Notes under the pieces: model-generated | Database searches by the model: none | What the model was told of the DNA's origin: nothing | Seen by the model: the letters and a program-made list of their open reading frames with translations, nothing else | Source: Marinobacter nauticus | GTDB taxonomy: Bacteria; Pseudomonadota; Gammaproteobacteria; Pseudomonadales; Oleiphilaceae | Assembly: GCF_003634635.1 (NCBI RefSeq) | Contig: NZ_RBJB01000003.1 | Location: 186,001 to 250,000, forward strand | Direction of reading: 5' to 3' | DNA: 64,000 nt | In this document: positions 8,423-19,390 of the stretch, piece by piece | Position numbering within the stretch: position 1 is the first letter of the stretch | Layout: each line of letters starts with the position of its first letter | Made by a program: the position numbers and the translations under genes

Positions 8423-10237
8423 ATGGATGGTAAGATCCTGAAACCAGAGCTCAAGGTTCCTGAACAGAAAACAGCCAGCCTGTCGTTTTGCGACACCAGC
8501 CCCAAGGCCTTTCGCGCCTGGGCGGATCAGTTGCCGATGGCCAATACCGGTGAGGCATCTCGTCAGCTATATCACGCGATCATTGAGCTGAACCATCTGT
8601 TCCTGTCGCCGCTCCAGCGCCTGCAATTTCTGGAAATCGTACGGGACAAGATTCATTTTGTCTGTAATGAGCTATCGCGACACTTCCTCGGGCTCGCCAT
8701 CGCGCTGCCTGAAAAGCAACGAAAGATTGCCAATCTGACCCAGGCACTTCAGCTGCATCTGGCCGCCGGGTACAAGCTTTGTCTGCTTGAATACGTCGAC
8801 AATGGCGGAGTAGACAAACACCGGCGCCAAATTGCCACGGCAATCCATAGGGCAATGTCGGAGCTGGCCGCCACCATACTTCGGTCCCATCAACTGTATT
8901 GTCCGAGCCCGGCCAGCAGCTGGCTGGAATGCCATCGCATGTTCCGTTTTGCGCACCGGAACAAACTGGCCAACATGGAGGTGGATGACGACACCCTCAC
9001 GCACCGACGAGCCAGTACGGTTGTCGACAGCTACAAACGTATTCTTCTGCTTGGCTGTGCGCGGCCTAACCAACTGCGTCAGGCCGAATTGACACAGGTA
9101 TATGACCTGTTCGAATCCTGGACCGAGCACTGCCAGTGTGCCCCGGATCTGGGCCCCGACAGCCTGTTCGTCATCAATATGGAAAAAGACAATCCGCCGG
9201 TCTACCGCAGCCTGCTCGAAAATACACCGGGCAATGAAAGCTTCAGCTTCGACACCCGCGATCTGTCCACCCTGCTGGCAGAGACCCTGCACGCCAGGCG
9301 CCAAGACGGCCATGGAGGCGAAGCTCTCAAGATTCCCTCCACGGTGAGCGATACCTTACTTACGCACCTGAGCCAGGCACTCGGCATTCTGGCCAAGCGC
9401 AACTTTAACCGCATCGCCAGCCAGGGCACGCTGGAAGTGTGCGTAGGTCTCACCGCTGCGCACTACTTCGTAGCCGGCCAGAAAGCGTTCTCGGAGTTCC
9501 TGGATGGCAACGAAAGCAGTCATCTCGAATCCGATAACCTGTTTATCCGGAATGCCAATCGCAAGGCAGATGCCTGGTCCGGCGCACACGATGCCGGCCC
9601 GAACGAAGACCGGCTGCATTCTGCCGATGCCCCGATCAACTTCCGTACCAGTGGTGGCAGTCATCAGCCCTCCGGCAGCCAGGACAAAAACCGGCCGCGA
9701 TCGCACCATGCGCTACTGGTCAACACCAGCCCGGGCGGCTACTGCGTAGCTTGGGAGAGCAATGTCCCGGCATCACTCCAGGCCGGTGAAATTCTGGGTG
9801 TACGAGAACAGAGCTCGCACCCCTGGAGCATTGCCGTTGTGCGCTGGCTGCGCCAGATCCGCAACCAGGGCACTCAGGTGGGCATTGAGCTACTGGCGCC
9901 GAGCGCCGCGCCCTGTGCCGTGCGACTTATCCAGAAAGTCGGCAACAGCAGCGAGTACCTCAGGGGCCTGCTGCTGCCCGAAATCAGCGTGGTCAATCAG
10001 GCCGCGACACTGATTACCCCGCGACTGCCGTTCCAGACCGGCAGCCGGATCTCGCTGCTGCAAGATGGCCGGGAAGACCAGGGACAGCTACTGAAAAAGG
10101 TCTCGGCCACTGGCAGCATCAGCCAGTTCGAGCTGAAACTCCAGAATCCCATCACCCCAACTGCCGGCCGTGGTGCTCCCCCATCAACGCCAGGCACTAC
10201 GGAAGACGAATTTGACTCACTGTGGCCGTCGCTTTAA
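8423..10237 (+). CDS. PilZ-domain protein upstream of fimX
   Basis: A 604 aa cytoplasmic protein with a long helical N-terminal part (about 1-400) and a probable PilZ domain at about 420-510. The PilZ signature is visible: an RPR motif near residue 422 followed by NTSPGG at 434-439, matching RxxxR...[D/N]xSxxG, then a GIELL strand. A variable Ser/Gly/Arg-rich linker precedes the domain. PilZ domains bind c-di-GMP. It sits directly upstream of the fimX homologue (102 nt), the arrangement I recall for PA4958-fimX, which suggests a role with FimX in c-di-GMP control of type IV pili or surface motility. The exact function is not known to me. The ribosome binding site before this ATG is weak. Confidence 0.8.
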   Translation: MDGKILKPELKVPEQKTASLSFCDTSPKAFRAWADQLPMANTGEASRQLYHAIIELNHLFLSPLQRLQFLEIVRDKIHFVCNELSRHFLGLAIALPEKQRKIANLTQALQLHLAAGYKLCLLEYVDNGGVDKHRRQIATAIHRAMSELAATILRSHQLYCPSPASSWLECHRMFRFAHRNKLANMEVDDDTLTHRRASTVVDSYKRILLLGCARPNQLRQAELTQVYDLFESWTEHCQCAPDLGPDSLFVINMEKDNPPVYRSLLENTPGNESFSFDTRDLSTLLAETLHARRQDGHGGEALKIPSTVSDTLLTHLSQALGILAKRNFNRIASQGTLEVCVGLTAAHYFVAGQKAFSEFLDGNESSHLESDNLFIRNANRKADAWSGAHDAGPNEDRLHSADAPINFRTSGGSHQPSGSQDKNRPRSHHALLVNTSPGGYCVAWESNVPASLQAGEILGVREQSSHPWSIAVVRWLRQIRNQGTQVGIELLAPSAAPCAVRLIQKVGNSSEYLRGLLLPEISVVNQAATLITPRLPFQTGSRISLLQDGREDQGQLLKKVSATGSISQFELKLQNPITPTAGRGAPPSTPGTTEDEFDSLWPSL

Positions 10238-10339
10238 ATAGTGCGGCCCGTCAACTGCCGGCATGGCCAGGGTTGTTATTGCTGGCCAACCCCTGCATCA
10301 TTCATCCGTGAATATCCGGCACCACGAGACGTCTGACGA

Positions 10340-12424
10340 ATGCAGAAGAAAAACACGACCGTACACCTGCTGATTCTTGACCCATCACAAAACGATGCGG
10401 AATCCATGGTCAGCTTGCTCCGCAACTCCGGCAAGGCTACCCGCGCTCACCGGATTACCTCGGAAGAAGATCTGGAAGAAGCGCTCAAGACCTCCAACTG
10501 GGACTTGCTGCTGGCACGCGACCTGGAACAGGAATTCGGGGCAGACGATGCTCTGGCCATGGTCAAGCGCATGGACAAGGACATCCCCTTCGTTCTGCTG
10601 ACCGAGGAATACAGCCGCGAGCGTACCGTCAACATCATCCGTGCCGGTGCCCAGGATGCCGTACCCTTTCAGTATACCGACCAGCTCGTTCTGGTGGTCA
10701 AGCGGGAGCTGGCAGCTCTTGATGAGCGCCGCAAACGCCGGGTACTGGAATCTCATCTGCGTGAGGCCGAGCAGCGTTGCCAGTTGCTGCTGGAAAGTTC
10801 CAAGGATGCCATTGCCTACATCAACGATGGCATGCACATCTATGCCAACCAGTCCTACATGGAATTCCTGGGCTACGACGACATCGACGAGCTGATTTGT
10901 ATTCCGGTGCTCGATACCCTTACGCCGGAAAGCCAGGAGAAATACAAGGAGTTCATGAAAGCGTTCGCCGAAGAGCGCAAAGATGGCATGACTCTGAACT
11001 GCACCGCGCGCCGCAGTGACGACCACGAATTGAATGTCACCATGTCGGTGTCCGCAGCCACTTACGACGGAGAGGCCTGCACCCAGATCGTTCTGCAACC
11101 GGAACACAGTGATGCCGAGCTGGAGGAAAAGCTGAAACAGATCAGCAGCCAGGATTTGCTGACCGGCCTGTACAATCGTCAGTACCTGATGGATGCCCTG
11201 GCCCAGGCTATCGCCACGGCTGGCAAGGACAACAAGACCGGCGCCCTTGCCTACATTGCCCTGGATAATTTCCTGAGCATGAAGAGCCAGGTCGGCATCT
11301 CCGGCGCGGATCTGTTGTTGGGCGATCTCGCCACCCTGCTTCGGGAACAGGCCGGCGACGAGGCTACCCTGGCCCGCCTGAGCGACGATGCCTTCTGCCT
11401 CATGTGCCTGCCCTGTGATGAAGCCAGCATGGAAAGTCTGTGCGAGCGCATCCGTAAAGCGGTCGAGGACCACTTGTTCGACATCAACGGCCGGACGGTT
11501 CCGCTGACCGTGTCCATCGGTATCGCCGCGATCACGGAAAACTCACCAAAGGCCGAAGAACTCATGGGCCGGGCCCATACTGCCTCGGCCGATGTAAAAA
11601 AACAGGAAGGCCACGAGCGTGGCAACGGCATCCTGGTCTATAACCCGGCTGAATACGAGAGCCTCGATGAAACCAACTCGGTGGAGGCCATTCTCAAGGC
11701 TCTGGACGATAACCGTTTCCGGCTGCTGTTCCAGCCCATCATCAACCTGCGCGGTGAGGGTGAGGAGCATTACGAGGCCTTTGTCCGGATGCTCAACAAA
11801 GACAACGAAGAAGTATCGCCGTATGACTTCCTGCCGCCGATGGGACCCAGCGATACCGCCATCAAGATCGACCGCTGGGTTATCCTGCAAACCATCAAGC
11901 AGCTATCGAGCCACCGCTCAAGGGGCCACGACACTCGCCTGTTCCTGAACATCACAGCCGAGACGCTGCAGGACAAGACCTTCACGCCCTGGCTCAGCGT
12001 TGCCCTCAAAGCTGCCCGCTTGCCGGGAGATTCGCTGATCTTCCAGATCCGCGAAGGCGATGCCAACAACTACATGAAGCAGGCCAAGGACTTCACCAAG
12101 GCGGTGCACGAACTGCACAGCAAGGTATCCATTTCCCAGTTCGGCTGCGCACTCAATCCGTTCAACACCCTCAAGCACATTGAGGCGGATTACGTGAAGA
12201 TTGATGGTTCGTTCACGGAAGAGATTCAGAAGAGTGACGAGGCCAAAGAGCAGGTCAAGGAAATGGTCAAGAGCCTGCAGAATGCCGGCAAGCTGACCAT
12301 CATCCCGCTGGTGGAAAACGCCGGCGTTCTTGCGACGCTCTGGCAGGCAGGCGTGAACTACATTCAGGGCTACTACCTGCAGGCGCCGGTACCGGAGATG
12401 AACTACGACTTCGGCGACAACTGA
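10340..12424 (+). CDS. fimX: FimX-like REC-PAS-GGDEF-EAL protein with degenerate catalytic motifs
   Basis: At 694 aa, this matches FimX in size and architecture: receiver-like domain (about 1-130), PAS (about 140-260), degenerate GGDEF (about 270-430) and EAL (about 445-690). The GGDEF signature is replaced by LSDDAF. In the EAL domain the signature reads EAF, and the DDFG catalytic loop reads SQFG. The protein should therefore bind c-di-GMP rather than make or cut it, as P. aeruginosa FimX does when it localises to a pole and promotes type IV pilus assembly. Gene order (PilZ gene, fimX, serB) supports orthology. A strong bidirectional terminator follows. Confidence 0.9.
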   Translation: MQKKNTTVHLLILDPSQNDAESMVSLLRNSGKATRAHRITSEEDLEEALKTSNWDLLLARDLEQEFGADDALAMVKRMDKDIPFVLLTEEYSRERTVNIIRAGAQDAVPFQYTDQLVLVVKRELAALDERRKRRVLESHLREAEQRCQLLLESSKDAIAYINDGMHIYANQSYMEFLGYDDIDELICIPVLDTLTPESQEKYKEFMKAFAEERKDGMTLNCTARRSDDHELNVTMSVSAATYDGEACTQIVLQPEHSDAELEEKLKQISSQDLLTGLYNRQYLMDALAQAIATAGKDNKTGALAYIALDNFLSMKSQVGISGADLLLGDLATLLREQAGDEATLARLSDDAFCLMCLPCDEASMESLCERIRKAVEDHLFDINGRTVPLTVSIGIAAITENSPKAEELMGRAHTASADVKKQEGHERGNGILVYNPAEYESLDETNSVEAILKALDDNRFRLLFQPIINLRGEGEEHYEAFVRMLNKDNEEVSPYDFLPPMGPSDTAIKIDRWVILQTIKQLSSHRSRGHDTRLFLNITAETLQDKTFTPWLSVALKAARLPGDSLIFQIREGDANNYMKQAKDFTKAVHELHSKVSISQFGCALNPFNTLKHIEADYVKIDGSFTEEIQKSDEAKEQVKEMVKSLQNAGKLTIIPLVENAGVLATLWQAGVNYIQGYYLQAPVPEMNYDFGDN

Positions 12425-12437
12425 TCAACGGCCGCTT

Positions 12438-12475
12438 AACCAAAAAGGGCGAGATCATTCTCGCCCTTTTTGGTT
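12438..12475. terminator. Bidirectional intrinsic terminator between fimX and serB
   Basis: A perfect 17 bp stem (12438-12454 with 12459-12475) closes on a TCAT loop. The GGGCGAGA/TCTCGCCC core is flanked by A-rich and T-rich ends, so it can work on both strands. It lies between the convergent fimX and serB stops. Confidence 0.9.
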
Positions 12476-13708
12476 TCAGAGGTGGGTATTCTGAAGCGTT
12501 TGATTGGTCTCGCTTTCCCGGAACCCGATCAGGTACAGGATGGCATCCAGACCTAAGGTGGAGATGGAGTGGCGTGCCGACTCCTTGACCAGTGGCTTGG
12601 CCCGGAAAGCAACTCCCAGGCCCGCCTGACTGAGCATTGGCAGATCATTGGCGCCGTCCCCAACGGCAATCACCTGTTCCCGGGAAATGTGCTCTTTCTC
12701 AGCTATTTCCAGCAACAACTCCGCCTTTCGCTTACCATCTACAATCTGACCTTTCACCTCACCGGTTACTTTGCCGTCGATAATCTCCAGCTCGTTGGCG
12801 TAGATATAGTCAATGCCCAGCTTACCCTGAAGATGACGAGCAAAATAGGTGAAGCCGCCAGACAGGATGGCGGTCCGATAGCCCAGCGCCTTCAGACTGC
12901 GAATCAGGTGCTCGGCCCCTTCGGTCATTCGCAGCCTGTTGGCGATCCCTTCAAGCACCGACTCGTCCAGCCCCTTCAACAGGGCCAGGCGCTCGGCAAA
13001 GCTCTGACTGAAATCCAGCTCACCCTGCATGGCACGCTCGGTGATCTCAGCGACCTGCTCACCGACTCCCGCTTCATGGGCCAGCTCATCGATCACCTCA
13101 GCTTCAATCAGCGTGGAGTCCATATCGAACACCACCAGCCTGCGGTTGCGTCGGAAGATCGAATCTTCCTGGAAGGCGATATCCACATTCATCTCGCCGG
13201 CAATGTGCAGGAAATCGGCCCGAAGCTGTTCAAGATCCGAGGGCGTCCCCCTTACCGAGAACTCGACACAGGCAATACGGTTTTCCGAGGTGTTCAGCGA
13301 CGGCCTTGCCGACAGCCGGGTAATATTGTCAATGTTCAGGCCATGGCGGGCCGTAATCGCCGACACTCTGGCGATCTGCTCAGCCTTGATGTCGCGGGAA
13401 AGCAGGGTCACGATGTAACAGGCCCGGTTGCGGCCCTCAGCCCAGGCCTGATATTCCTGCTCGGTAATCGGCGCAAAATGCACCTGCAGATCCAGCGCGT
13501 GCAGCCGGAACAGCAAATCCCGGATTACCGGAGAGGATTTTGACTCATCCGGGATCTCGATCAGAATGCCCCAGGTCAGATGGTCATGAATGACCGCCTG
13601 GCCTATATCCAGAATGCGGACATCGTAACGCCCCATGATTCCGGTGATTTCCGAGGTCAGGCCGGGTTTGTCCCGGCCCGATACGTTTACCAGCACCAGC
13701 TCACTCAC
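12476..13708 (-). CDS. serB: Phosphoserine phosphatase SerB
   Basis: SerB removes phosphate from L-phosphoserine in the last step of serine synthesis; serA, the first step, is at 54.4 kb in this window. The N-terminal half carries ACT-like domains ([20 protein letters not shown]). The C-terminal half is the HAD hydrolase with the nucleophile motif [18 protein letters not shown], an ILSGGF motif and the metal-binding [11 protein letters not shown]. Length is 410 aa. The start codon is GTG at 13708 and overlaps the end of parC by 8 nt (GTGAGTGA), so the two genes are probably translationally coupled. Confidence 0.95.
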   Translation of the reverse strand: MSELVLVNVSGRDKPGLTSEITGIMGRYDVRILDIGQAVIHDHLTWGILIEIPDESKSSPVIRDLLFRLHALDLQVHFAPITEQEYQAWAEGRNRACYIVTLLSRDIKAEQIARVSAITARHGLNIDNITRLSARPSLNTSENRIACVEFSVRGTPSDLEQLRADFLHIAGEMNVDIAFQEDSIFRRNRRLVVFDMDSTLIEAEVIDELAHEAGVGEQVAEITERAMQGELDFSQSFAERLALLKGLDESVLEGIANRLRMTEGAEHLIRSLKALGYRTAILSGGFTYFARHLQGKLGIDYIYANELEIIDGKVTGEVKGQIVDGKRKAELLLEIAEKEHISREQVIAVGDGANDLPMLSQAGLGVAFRAKPLVKESARHSISTLGLDAILYLIGFRESETNQTLQNTHL

Positions 13709-16007
13709 TGTCTGTATTCTCCCCGCTCTGGGCTTCTTCCTCGGCCCGCGCAGCCGAAGGAATCACATCAATACCATCCACACGCTGCAGGCCCCGTGGC
13801 AGCTTGTGACCACGACGGCCCCGCTCACCCAGATAGTGCTCAAGATCGCCAAACCGCAGGCCAAGCTTGCGCTTGCCCGCTTTCACTTCCAACTGATCCT
13901 CTTCACCGAACACGGCGACAGCAACCACGTATTCCTCGCGATTCTGCACCCGGGCGGAGGGAATACTGATGATCTTGTTACCTTTACCCTTGGCCAGCTC
14001 CGGCAGCTCGCTGAGCGGGAACACCAGCATGCGGCCCTCATTGGATATGGCCGCCAGGTACAGGGTCGATGCCGTTTCCGGAATCATCACCGGTGGCATG
14101 ATTCTGGCGCCTTTGGGTACGCTGACCACGGCCTTGCCCGCGCGATTCTTGCTGATCATGTCGTTCAGCGACGTGACGAAACCATAGCCACCGTCGGTGA
14201 CCAGCAGTGTCTTACGTTCGGGATTACCCATCAACAAACCGGAGAAAGTAGCTCCGGAGGGGGGATTGATCCGCCCGGTCAGGGGCTCGCCCTGCCCCCT
14301 GGCAGACGGCAGACTGTGGGCCATTAATGAATAGGCCCGGCCGGTGGAATCCAGGAAAATCGCCTGCTGGTTGTTGCGCCCCTTCGCCGCCAGAGCAAAA
14401 CGGTCGCCAGACTTGTAGCTGAGACCAGCGGGGTCAATGTCGTGACCCTTGGCCGCGCGAACCCAACCCTTATCGGACAGCACCACCGTCACCGGATCGT
14501 TGGATACCAGATCGGTTTCGCTGAAGGCGCGGGCTTCCTCCCGCTCGACAATCGGCGAACGGCGGTCATCACCAAAGGTCTCGGCATCCTGCTCGAGTTC
14601 GGTCTTGATCAGTTCGCGAAGCCGATCTTCTGAGCCCAGAATGGCCTGCAGCTCATCGCGCTCGGCGGAGAGCTCATCCTGTTCGCCGCGAATTTTCATT
14701 TCTTCGAGCTTGGCCAAATGCCGGAGTTTCAGCTCCAGAATGGCCTCGGCCTGCTCCGCCGACAAACCAAAGCGCGCCATCAGTTCGGCCTTGGGCTTGT
14801 CTTCGGTGCGGATAATCTCGATTACCTCATCAATATTGAGGTAGGCAATCAACAAGCCTTCCAGAAGATGCAGCCGGGCCAGCACCTTGTCCAGGCGATG
14901 CTGCAAACGGCGTGTTACCGTTGTTTTCCGGAATGCCAGCCACTCGGTCAGAATGGTGTACAAGCCTTTTACGCCTGGCCGGCCATCGTTGCCAATCACG
15001 TTGATGTTGACCCGATAGGTCTTCTCCAGATCGGTACTGGCAAACAAGTGAGCCATCAGCCCGTCCAGATCAACCCGATTGGAGCGGGGCACAATCACCA
15101 GACGGGTCGGATTTTCATGATCCGATTCATCGCGCAGGTCTGCCACCATGGGCAGCTTCTTGGTCTGCATCTGCTGGGCAATCTGCTCCAGCACCCGGTT
15201 TCCGGAGACCTGGTGGGGCAAATCAGTGATCACCACTTCGCCATTCTCGCGCATCCAGCGTGCGCGCATCCGCAGCGAACCTCGCCCGGTCTCGTACATC
15301 TGGCGCAAGTCTTTGCGGGGAGTGATGATTTCAGCCCTGGTTGGGAAATCCGGCCCCTTGATGTGCTCACACAGCTCATCTACGGACGCATCGGGCTGAT
15401 CCAGCAAGCGAATACAGGCGGCTGTAACTTCCCGAACATTATGGGGTGGAATATCCGTCGCCATACCAACGGCAATACCCGTGGTACCGTTGAGCAGCAC
15501 GTGCGGAAGCCGGGCCGGAAGCACCGAGGGTTCTTCCATGGTGCCATCAAAGTTTGGCACCCAATCCACGGTGCCCTGCCCGAGCTCACTGAGCAGCACT
15601 TCCGCAAAGGGTGCCAGCCGCGATTCGGTATATCGCATGGCGGCAAAGGATTTGGGATCATCCGGAGACCCCCAGTTACCCTGCCCGTCTACCAGCGGGT
15701 AGCGGTAAGAAAACGGCTGGGCCATGAGCACCATGGCCTCGTAACAGGCACTGTCGCCGTGCGGGTGGAACTTACCAAGCACATCACCCACGGTACGAGC
15801 CGATTTCTTGTACTTGGAGGTGGACTTCAGCCCCAGCTCCGACATGGCGTATACAATCCGCCGCTGTACGGGCTTGAGCCCGTCCCCTACGTTGGGCAGA
15901 GCCCGGTCCAGAATGACATACATGGAATAGTCCAGGTACGCCTTCTCGGTGTAGTCCCGGAGTGATACCCGCTCGAAACCTTCATCCGTTGTCTGAAACT
16001 CTGGCAT
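13701..16007 (-). CDS. parC: DNA topoisomerase IV subunit A
   Basis: ParC cuts and rejoins DNA when topoisomerase IV decatenates daughter chromosomes. The winged-helix core, including the catalytic Tyr in AMRYTESRL, is followed by the C-terminal beta-pinwheel. I chose the ATG at 16005-16007 ([16 protein letters not shown], 768 aa) because GAGG lies 5 nt upstream and homologues begin there; an open frame runs 15 codons further. The quinolone-resistance-determining region reads [12 protein letters not shown], with wild-type serine and glutamate at the usual resistance sites. The stop overlaps serB. The partner parE is about 7 kb to the right, as in Pseudomonas. Confidence 0.96.
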   Translation of the reverse strand: MPEFQTTDEGFERVSLRDYTEKAYLDYSMYVILDRALPNVGDGLKPVQRRIVYAMSELGLKSTSKYKKSARTVGDVLGKFHPHGDSACYEAMVLMAQPFSYRYPLVDGQGNWGSPDDPKSFAAMRYTESRLAPFAEVLLSELGQGTVDWVPNFDGTMEEPSVLPARLPHVLLNGTTGIAVGMATDIPPHNVREVTAACIRLLDQPDASVDELCEHIKGPDFPTRAEIITPRKDLRQMYETGRGSLRMRARWMRENGEVVITDLPHQVSGNRVLEQIAQQMQTKKLPMVADLRDESDHENPTRLVIVPRSNRVDLDGLMAHLFASTDLEKTYRVNINVIGNDGRPGVKGLYTILTEWLAFRKTTVTRRLQHRLDKVLARLHLLEGLLIAYLNIDEVIEIIRTEDKPKAELMARFGLSAEQAEAILELKLRHLAKLEEMKIRGEQDELSAERDELQAILGSEDRLRELIKTELEQDAETFGDDRRSPIVEREEARAFSETDLVSNDPVTVVLSDKGWVRAAKGHDIDPAGLSYKSGDRFALAAKGRNNQQAIFLDSTGRAYSLMAHSLPSARGQGEPLTGRINPPSGATFSGLLMGNPERKTLLVTDGGYGFVTSLNDMISKNRAGKAVVSVPKGARIMPPVMIPETASTLYLAAISNEGRMLVFPLSELPELAKGKGNKIISIPSARVQNREEYVVAVAVFGEEDQLEVKAGKRKLGLRFGDLEHYLGERGRRGHKLPRGLQRVDGIDVIPSAARAEEEAQSGENTDSE

Positions 16008-16180
16008 GGACGCCTCTTTGCCTTGGATGCCTATCAATGTTGTGGCGCACATTATATGGACGCCAGCCCCGATACACCAATTTCCAATAGCGGAATTCCC
16101 GCATGGAGACTCTGTAAGGTGAGCCGTATTCTCGCCACAGTGATTAGAACGCCGTTTACTCTCTGAACAAGCGGAAACCT

Positions 16181-16435
16181 ATGAAACCCAATCTCAAAGC
16201 CTGCGGGCAAGCCATGGTTACGGCCATGGTCAATGCGGTTCTGGCCGTTGCCCTGATGCTCCTGGTGGAGTTTGCCATCAGTGGTACCTTCCAGGTTCCC
16301 GAGCCCTATATCTGGGCGGGGGTACTGATATGGGCCGTTATTTTCGCCGCCCAGTTCCTCCGTCAACGGCATCTTTGCCGTGCCTGTGAACAGACTGACG
16401 AACCTTCATCCGCCGAAACCGTCGGCAAATCCTGA
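16181..16435 (+). CDS. Small two-helix membrane protein, unknown function
   Basis: An 84 aa ORF in the gap between parC and the chemoreceptor gene. Two hydrophobic segments (about 14-32, VNAVLAVALMLLVEFAI, and about 43-60, YIWAGVLIWAVIFAAQF) are followed by a basic and polar tail containing two cysteines (CRACEQ). This predicts a small inner-membrane protein with both ends in the cytoplasm. The ribosome binding site is poor, so it could be spurious, but a well-formed two-helix pattern on the strand of the next gene favours a real gene. I do not recognise the family. Confidence 0.5.
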   Translation: MKPNLKACGQAMVTAMVNAVLAVALMLLVEFAISGTFQVPEPYIWAGVLIWAVIFAAQFLRQRHLCRACEQTDEPSSAETVGKS

Positions 16436-16528
16436 CCCATATCAAGGGCCTGGCATCTCAAATGTGACAAATCTGCCCCCCCTGCTACGCTTTGGATAAG
16501 ACATTAACGTCGAAGCCTGGGGGGTTAG

Positions 16529-18166
16529 ATGACCGCTCTGAAGAAACTCGGATTACGCACCAAAATCGCACTTCCTTTTGCCATCACGGCGCTTGCCTTG
16601 GTCATCGTCGGTGTCTTCAGCGTTCTGACGGCACGTAATCTGGTTTCCGATACCGACGACATAGCCGCCACCTACCTGCCTTCGGTCAGCCAGATCCTCA
16701 ATGGTGACCGCGATCTCTATCAGGCACTGGTGGCCCAAATGACACTGCTGGACCAGGCCTTCAACAATGAAGACACCTCCGGAGCTCTGGAGGATTTCAA
16801 TGAAAACACCGAGCAAGCCAGGCAGCGCTTCCTGGAAAGCTCTCAACGCCTTGCAGGAACGGGCATTTCGGATGTCAGCGACGGATTCGAAGGGGCATTT
16901 GATCGCTGGGAACAATCCGCTCGGAGGGTGATGGAGCTGGCCTCAAACGGCAATCCGGAACAAGCCCGGAGTCTCGCTGCCACAGAAACAGCCCCATTGT
17001 TTGACCAACTCCGGGATTATTACGACAACGCCGGTGCTCACGCTGACGAGCAGGCTCAACAACGTTCCGCTGAAGCCTCCGCCGAAGGCACTTCCAGTTC
17101 GGCCACCGTTCTTGCGATCACCGTGATTGCCATCATTATCGCCATTGCGTTGTTCTTTGTATTCATGAAACTGATCATCTCTTCGATCAGCGCCCTCCGG
17201 GATCAGCTCGACAACATTGCCCAGGGCGAAGGCGACCTGACTCAGCGGGTTCCGGTAACGGTCGAGGATGATCTCGGCAAACTGGCCAGAAGTTTCAACC
17301 AGGTACTGGAAAACCTGCAGGGCATGATCGGGTCCATTCAGAATCTGAGTCGCGATCTCGGTGCGGGTGCCACCGAGCTGGCCACTGCCGCCCGGGACAA
17401 CAACGATGGTGTGACCCGCCAGACCGACTCCATTTCCATGGTGGCCACCGCTATCAACGAAATGCAGAGTGCGATTGAAGAAGTAGCCGGGAACGCCTCC
17501 CGCGCCGCAGAGATCACTCGCGAAGCGGAAACCAAGGGGAACAACAGCGCCCAGATCATCCGCAACTCGTCGAAACAGGTGCACCGCCTGGCCGCCCAGA
17601 TTTCCAAAGCGGTTGAGGTTATCCGCAAACTTTCTGCGGATTCCGACAACATTACTTCGGTGCTGGATGTCATTCGCGGCATTGCCGAGCAGACCAACCT
17701 GCTGGCTCTGAACGCCGCCATTGAGGCTGCCCGGGCCGGTGAGCAAGGCCGTGGGTTCGCCGTGGTGGCGGATGAAGTCCGTACTCTGGCGCAACGCACC
17801 GGCCAGTCGACAGAAGATATTCAGACCATGATAACCGCGCTGCAGACCGGTGTTTCGGACGTCGTGAGCGTGATGGAGACCGGCAGCAAGGAGGCCACCG
17901 AAACCGAACGGCTGGCAACGGAAGCGGAACAGGAACTCCAGGCCATTCTGGAAGCGATCTCCAGTATCACCGACGTCAACACCAGTGTGGCGTCCGCCAC
18001 CGAAGAGCAGACTCAGGTGGTAGATGAAATTAACCGGAGCATTACTGATATCAATGATCTGGCTGCGGCCAGTGCCGATCGGTCCAAAGCCATCGATGGC
18101 ATTGCCAAATCGCTGGAGAGCTATGTCAGGGAGCTGGAACAACAGACAGGGCGGTTCCGGGTTTAA
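16529..18166 (+). CDS. Methyl-accepting chemotaxis protein
   Basis: A 545 aa transmembrane chemoreceptor. TM1 lies at about 12-34 and TM2 at about 192-214. Between them is a periplasmic four-helix-bundle sensor of about 155 residues, rich in Glu and Gln. A HAMP domain ([20 protein letters not shown]) is followed by the long signalling coiled coil. The conserved CheA/CheW-binding tip is clear: [18 protein letters not shown] followed by [17 protein letters not shown]. There is no obvious CheR pentapeptide at the C terminus. A G-rich ribosome binding site precedes the ATG. The ligand cannot be inferred. Confidence 0.94.
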   Translation: MTALKKLGLRTKIALPFAITALALVIVGVFSVLTARNLVSDTDDIAATYLPSVSQILNGDRDLYQALVAQMTLLDQAFNNEDTSGALEDFNENTEQARQRFLESSQRLAGTGISDVSDGFEGAFDRWEQSARRVMELASNGNPEQARSLAATETAPLFDQLRDYYDNAGAHADEQAQQRSAEASAEGTSSSATVLAITVIAIIIAIALFFVFMKLIISSISALRDQLDNIAQGEGDLTQRVPVTVEDDLGKLARSFNQVLENLQGMIGSIQNLSRDLGAGATELATAARDNNDGVTRQTDSISMVATAINEMQSAIEEVAGNASRAAEITREAETKGNNSAQIIRNSSKQVHRLAAQISKAVEVIRKLSADSDNITSVLDVIRGIAEQTNLLALNAAIEAARAGEQGRGFAVVADEVRTLAQRTGQSTEDIQTMITALQTGVSDVVSVMETGSKEATETERLATEAEQELQAILEAISSITDVNTSVASATEEQTQVVDEINRSITDINDLAAASADRSKAIDGIAKSLESYVRELEQQTGRFRV

Positions 18167-18199
18167 CCGGACCGCCGCGTCATCGCCGGAAGGATCCGA

Positions 18200-18781
18200 T
18201 TACTGGCGAATGCCTTCTACCGAGATTTCGATTTCCACGGTTTCGGAGGCTTTGCCAAGATCCATGGGAATGCCGAAATCCTTCAGGCGCAACTCGGTTT
18301 CAGCCTCAAAACCCATGCGATAGCCTCCCCAGGGGTCTTCACCGTGGCCAACCAGCTCCGCATCCAGGGTGATTTCCCGGGTAACGCCACGCAGAGTCAG
18401 ATCACCAATGATGTCCGCCTCACCGGCCTCGTCAACCACTACGCGCTTGCTTTTGAACGTGGCTTCCGGGAACTCACTCACATACAGGAAGTCTTCGCTG
18501 CGCAAATGCTTGTCGCGCTCGGCATGGTTGCTGTCAACGCTGGAGGTATCGATCGTTACTGATACAGAGCTGTTTTCGGGATTGTCCGCATCGTAGGTGA
18601 ACTCACCATCAAAATCGTTGAATCGACCGTACAGCCAGCTGTAGCCCAGATGGGAAATCTTGAAGGTTACGAACTGGTGCGTGCCCTGGGTATCGAAGGC
18701 GTAAGTACCGCTGTGCTCGTTTGCCTGCACAGAGGCAACCATCGCGGCTGAAATGGCTGAAGCCAGAAGAATCTTCTTCAT
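18200..18781 (-). CDS. YceI-family periplasmic lipocalin-like protein
   Basis: A 193 aa exported protein. The signal peptide MKKILLASAISAAMVASVQA is followed by a mature YceI domain beginning GTYAFDTQGTHQFVTFKI. YceI proteins are eight-stranded barrels that bind polyisoprenoid or amphiphilic lipids in the periplasm. Typical blocks include FDFDGEFTYD-like residues, SVDSNHAERDKHLRSEDFL and GDLTLRGVTREITLD. The cytochrome b561 gene lies 60 nt upstream on the same strand. This pairing of cytochrome b561 with YceI is common and suggests an operon in isoprenoid quinone or redox handling. Confidence 0.93.
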   Translation of the reverse strand: MKKILLASAISAAMVASVQANEHSGTYAFDTQGTHQFVTFKISHLGYSWLYGRFNDFDGEFTYDADNPENSSVSVTIDTSSVDSNHAERDKHLRSEDFLYVSEFPEATFKSKRVVVDEAGEADIIGDLTLRGVTREITLDAELVGHGEDPWGGYRMGFEAETELRLKDFGIPMDLGKASETVEIEISVEGIRQ

Positions 18782-18841
18782 TATTCACTCCTTTTGAGTC
18801 TGTTTTGCGTTGCGTTAAGAGAGTTAGCTGTCCCGGAACTG

Positions 18842-19390
18842 TCAGGCCAACCCAAGCATTCTGCGAAGCGTACTGTCCCGGTCGATCAAGTGATGCTTCA
18901 ACGCCCCCAGCGCATGAACGCCGGCCAGGACGACAATCGCCCAGGTGCTCCAGTAATGGATGGCTCCCGCCGTATCTTCGAGGCCTTTCACCTGGCCTGT
19001 CACCGATGGCACCTGAAACCAGCCGAACACATGGATCGCAGAGCCGTCAGCCGTTGAAATCAGATAGCCACTGATCATGGCGACAAAGATCAACAGATAC
19101 AGCGCCACATGCGCCAGGTGAGCAGAAACCACCTCCCAGCGCTGGTGATTGGGCAAAGGCCTGGGCAGCGGGCTTAACAGCCGCCAGACCAGTCTGAGCA
19201 CCATCGCCATGAACAGGAGAATACCCACGCTGCGGTGGATGTCCGGCCCCTGTCGGTACCAGGGATCATAATAAGAGAGATCGACCATCCAGAAGCCCAG
19301 GGCAAACAGGCCGATAATGGTGACGGCCACCAGCCAATGCAGCAGGATTGCCACCCACCCGTATGCGTCTTCTGAATTCTTTGCCTGCAT
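18842..19390 (-). CDS. Cytochrome b561-type diheme membrane protein
   Basis: A 182 aa four-helix inner-membrane cytochrome of the prokaryotic b561 family, which moves electrons between the quinone pool and periplasmic acceptors. Candidate heme-ligand histidines are in WVAILLHWLVAV (helix 1), GPDIHRSVGILL (helix 2) and the C-terminal VLAGVHALGALKHHLI. I chose the ATG at 19388-19390 (MQAKNSEDAYGW), which has GGAGG 11 nt upstream. The frame is open for 16 more codons, but the residues there are not b561-like. It probably forms an operon with the downstream yceI-type gene. Confidence 0.92.
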   Translation of the reverse strand: MQAKNSEDAYGWVAILLHWLVAVTIIGLFALGFWMVDLSYYDPWYRQGPDIHRSVGILLFMAMVLRLVWRLLSPLPRPLPNHQRWEVVSAHLAHVALYLLIFVAMISGYLISTADGSAIHVFGWFQVPSVTGQVKGLEDTAGAIHYWSTWAIVVLAGVHALGALKHHLIDRDSTLRRMLGLA

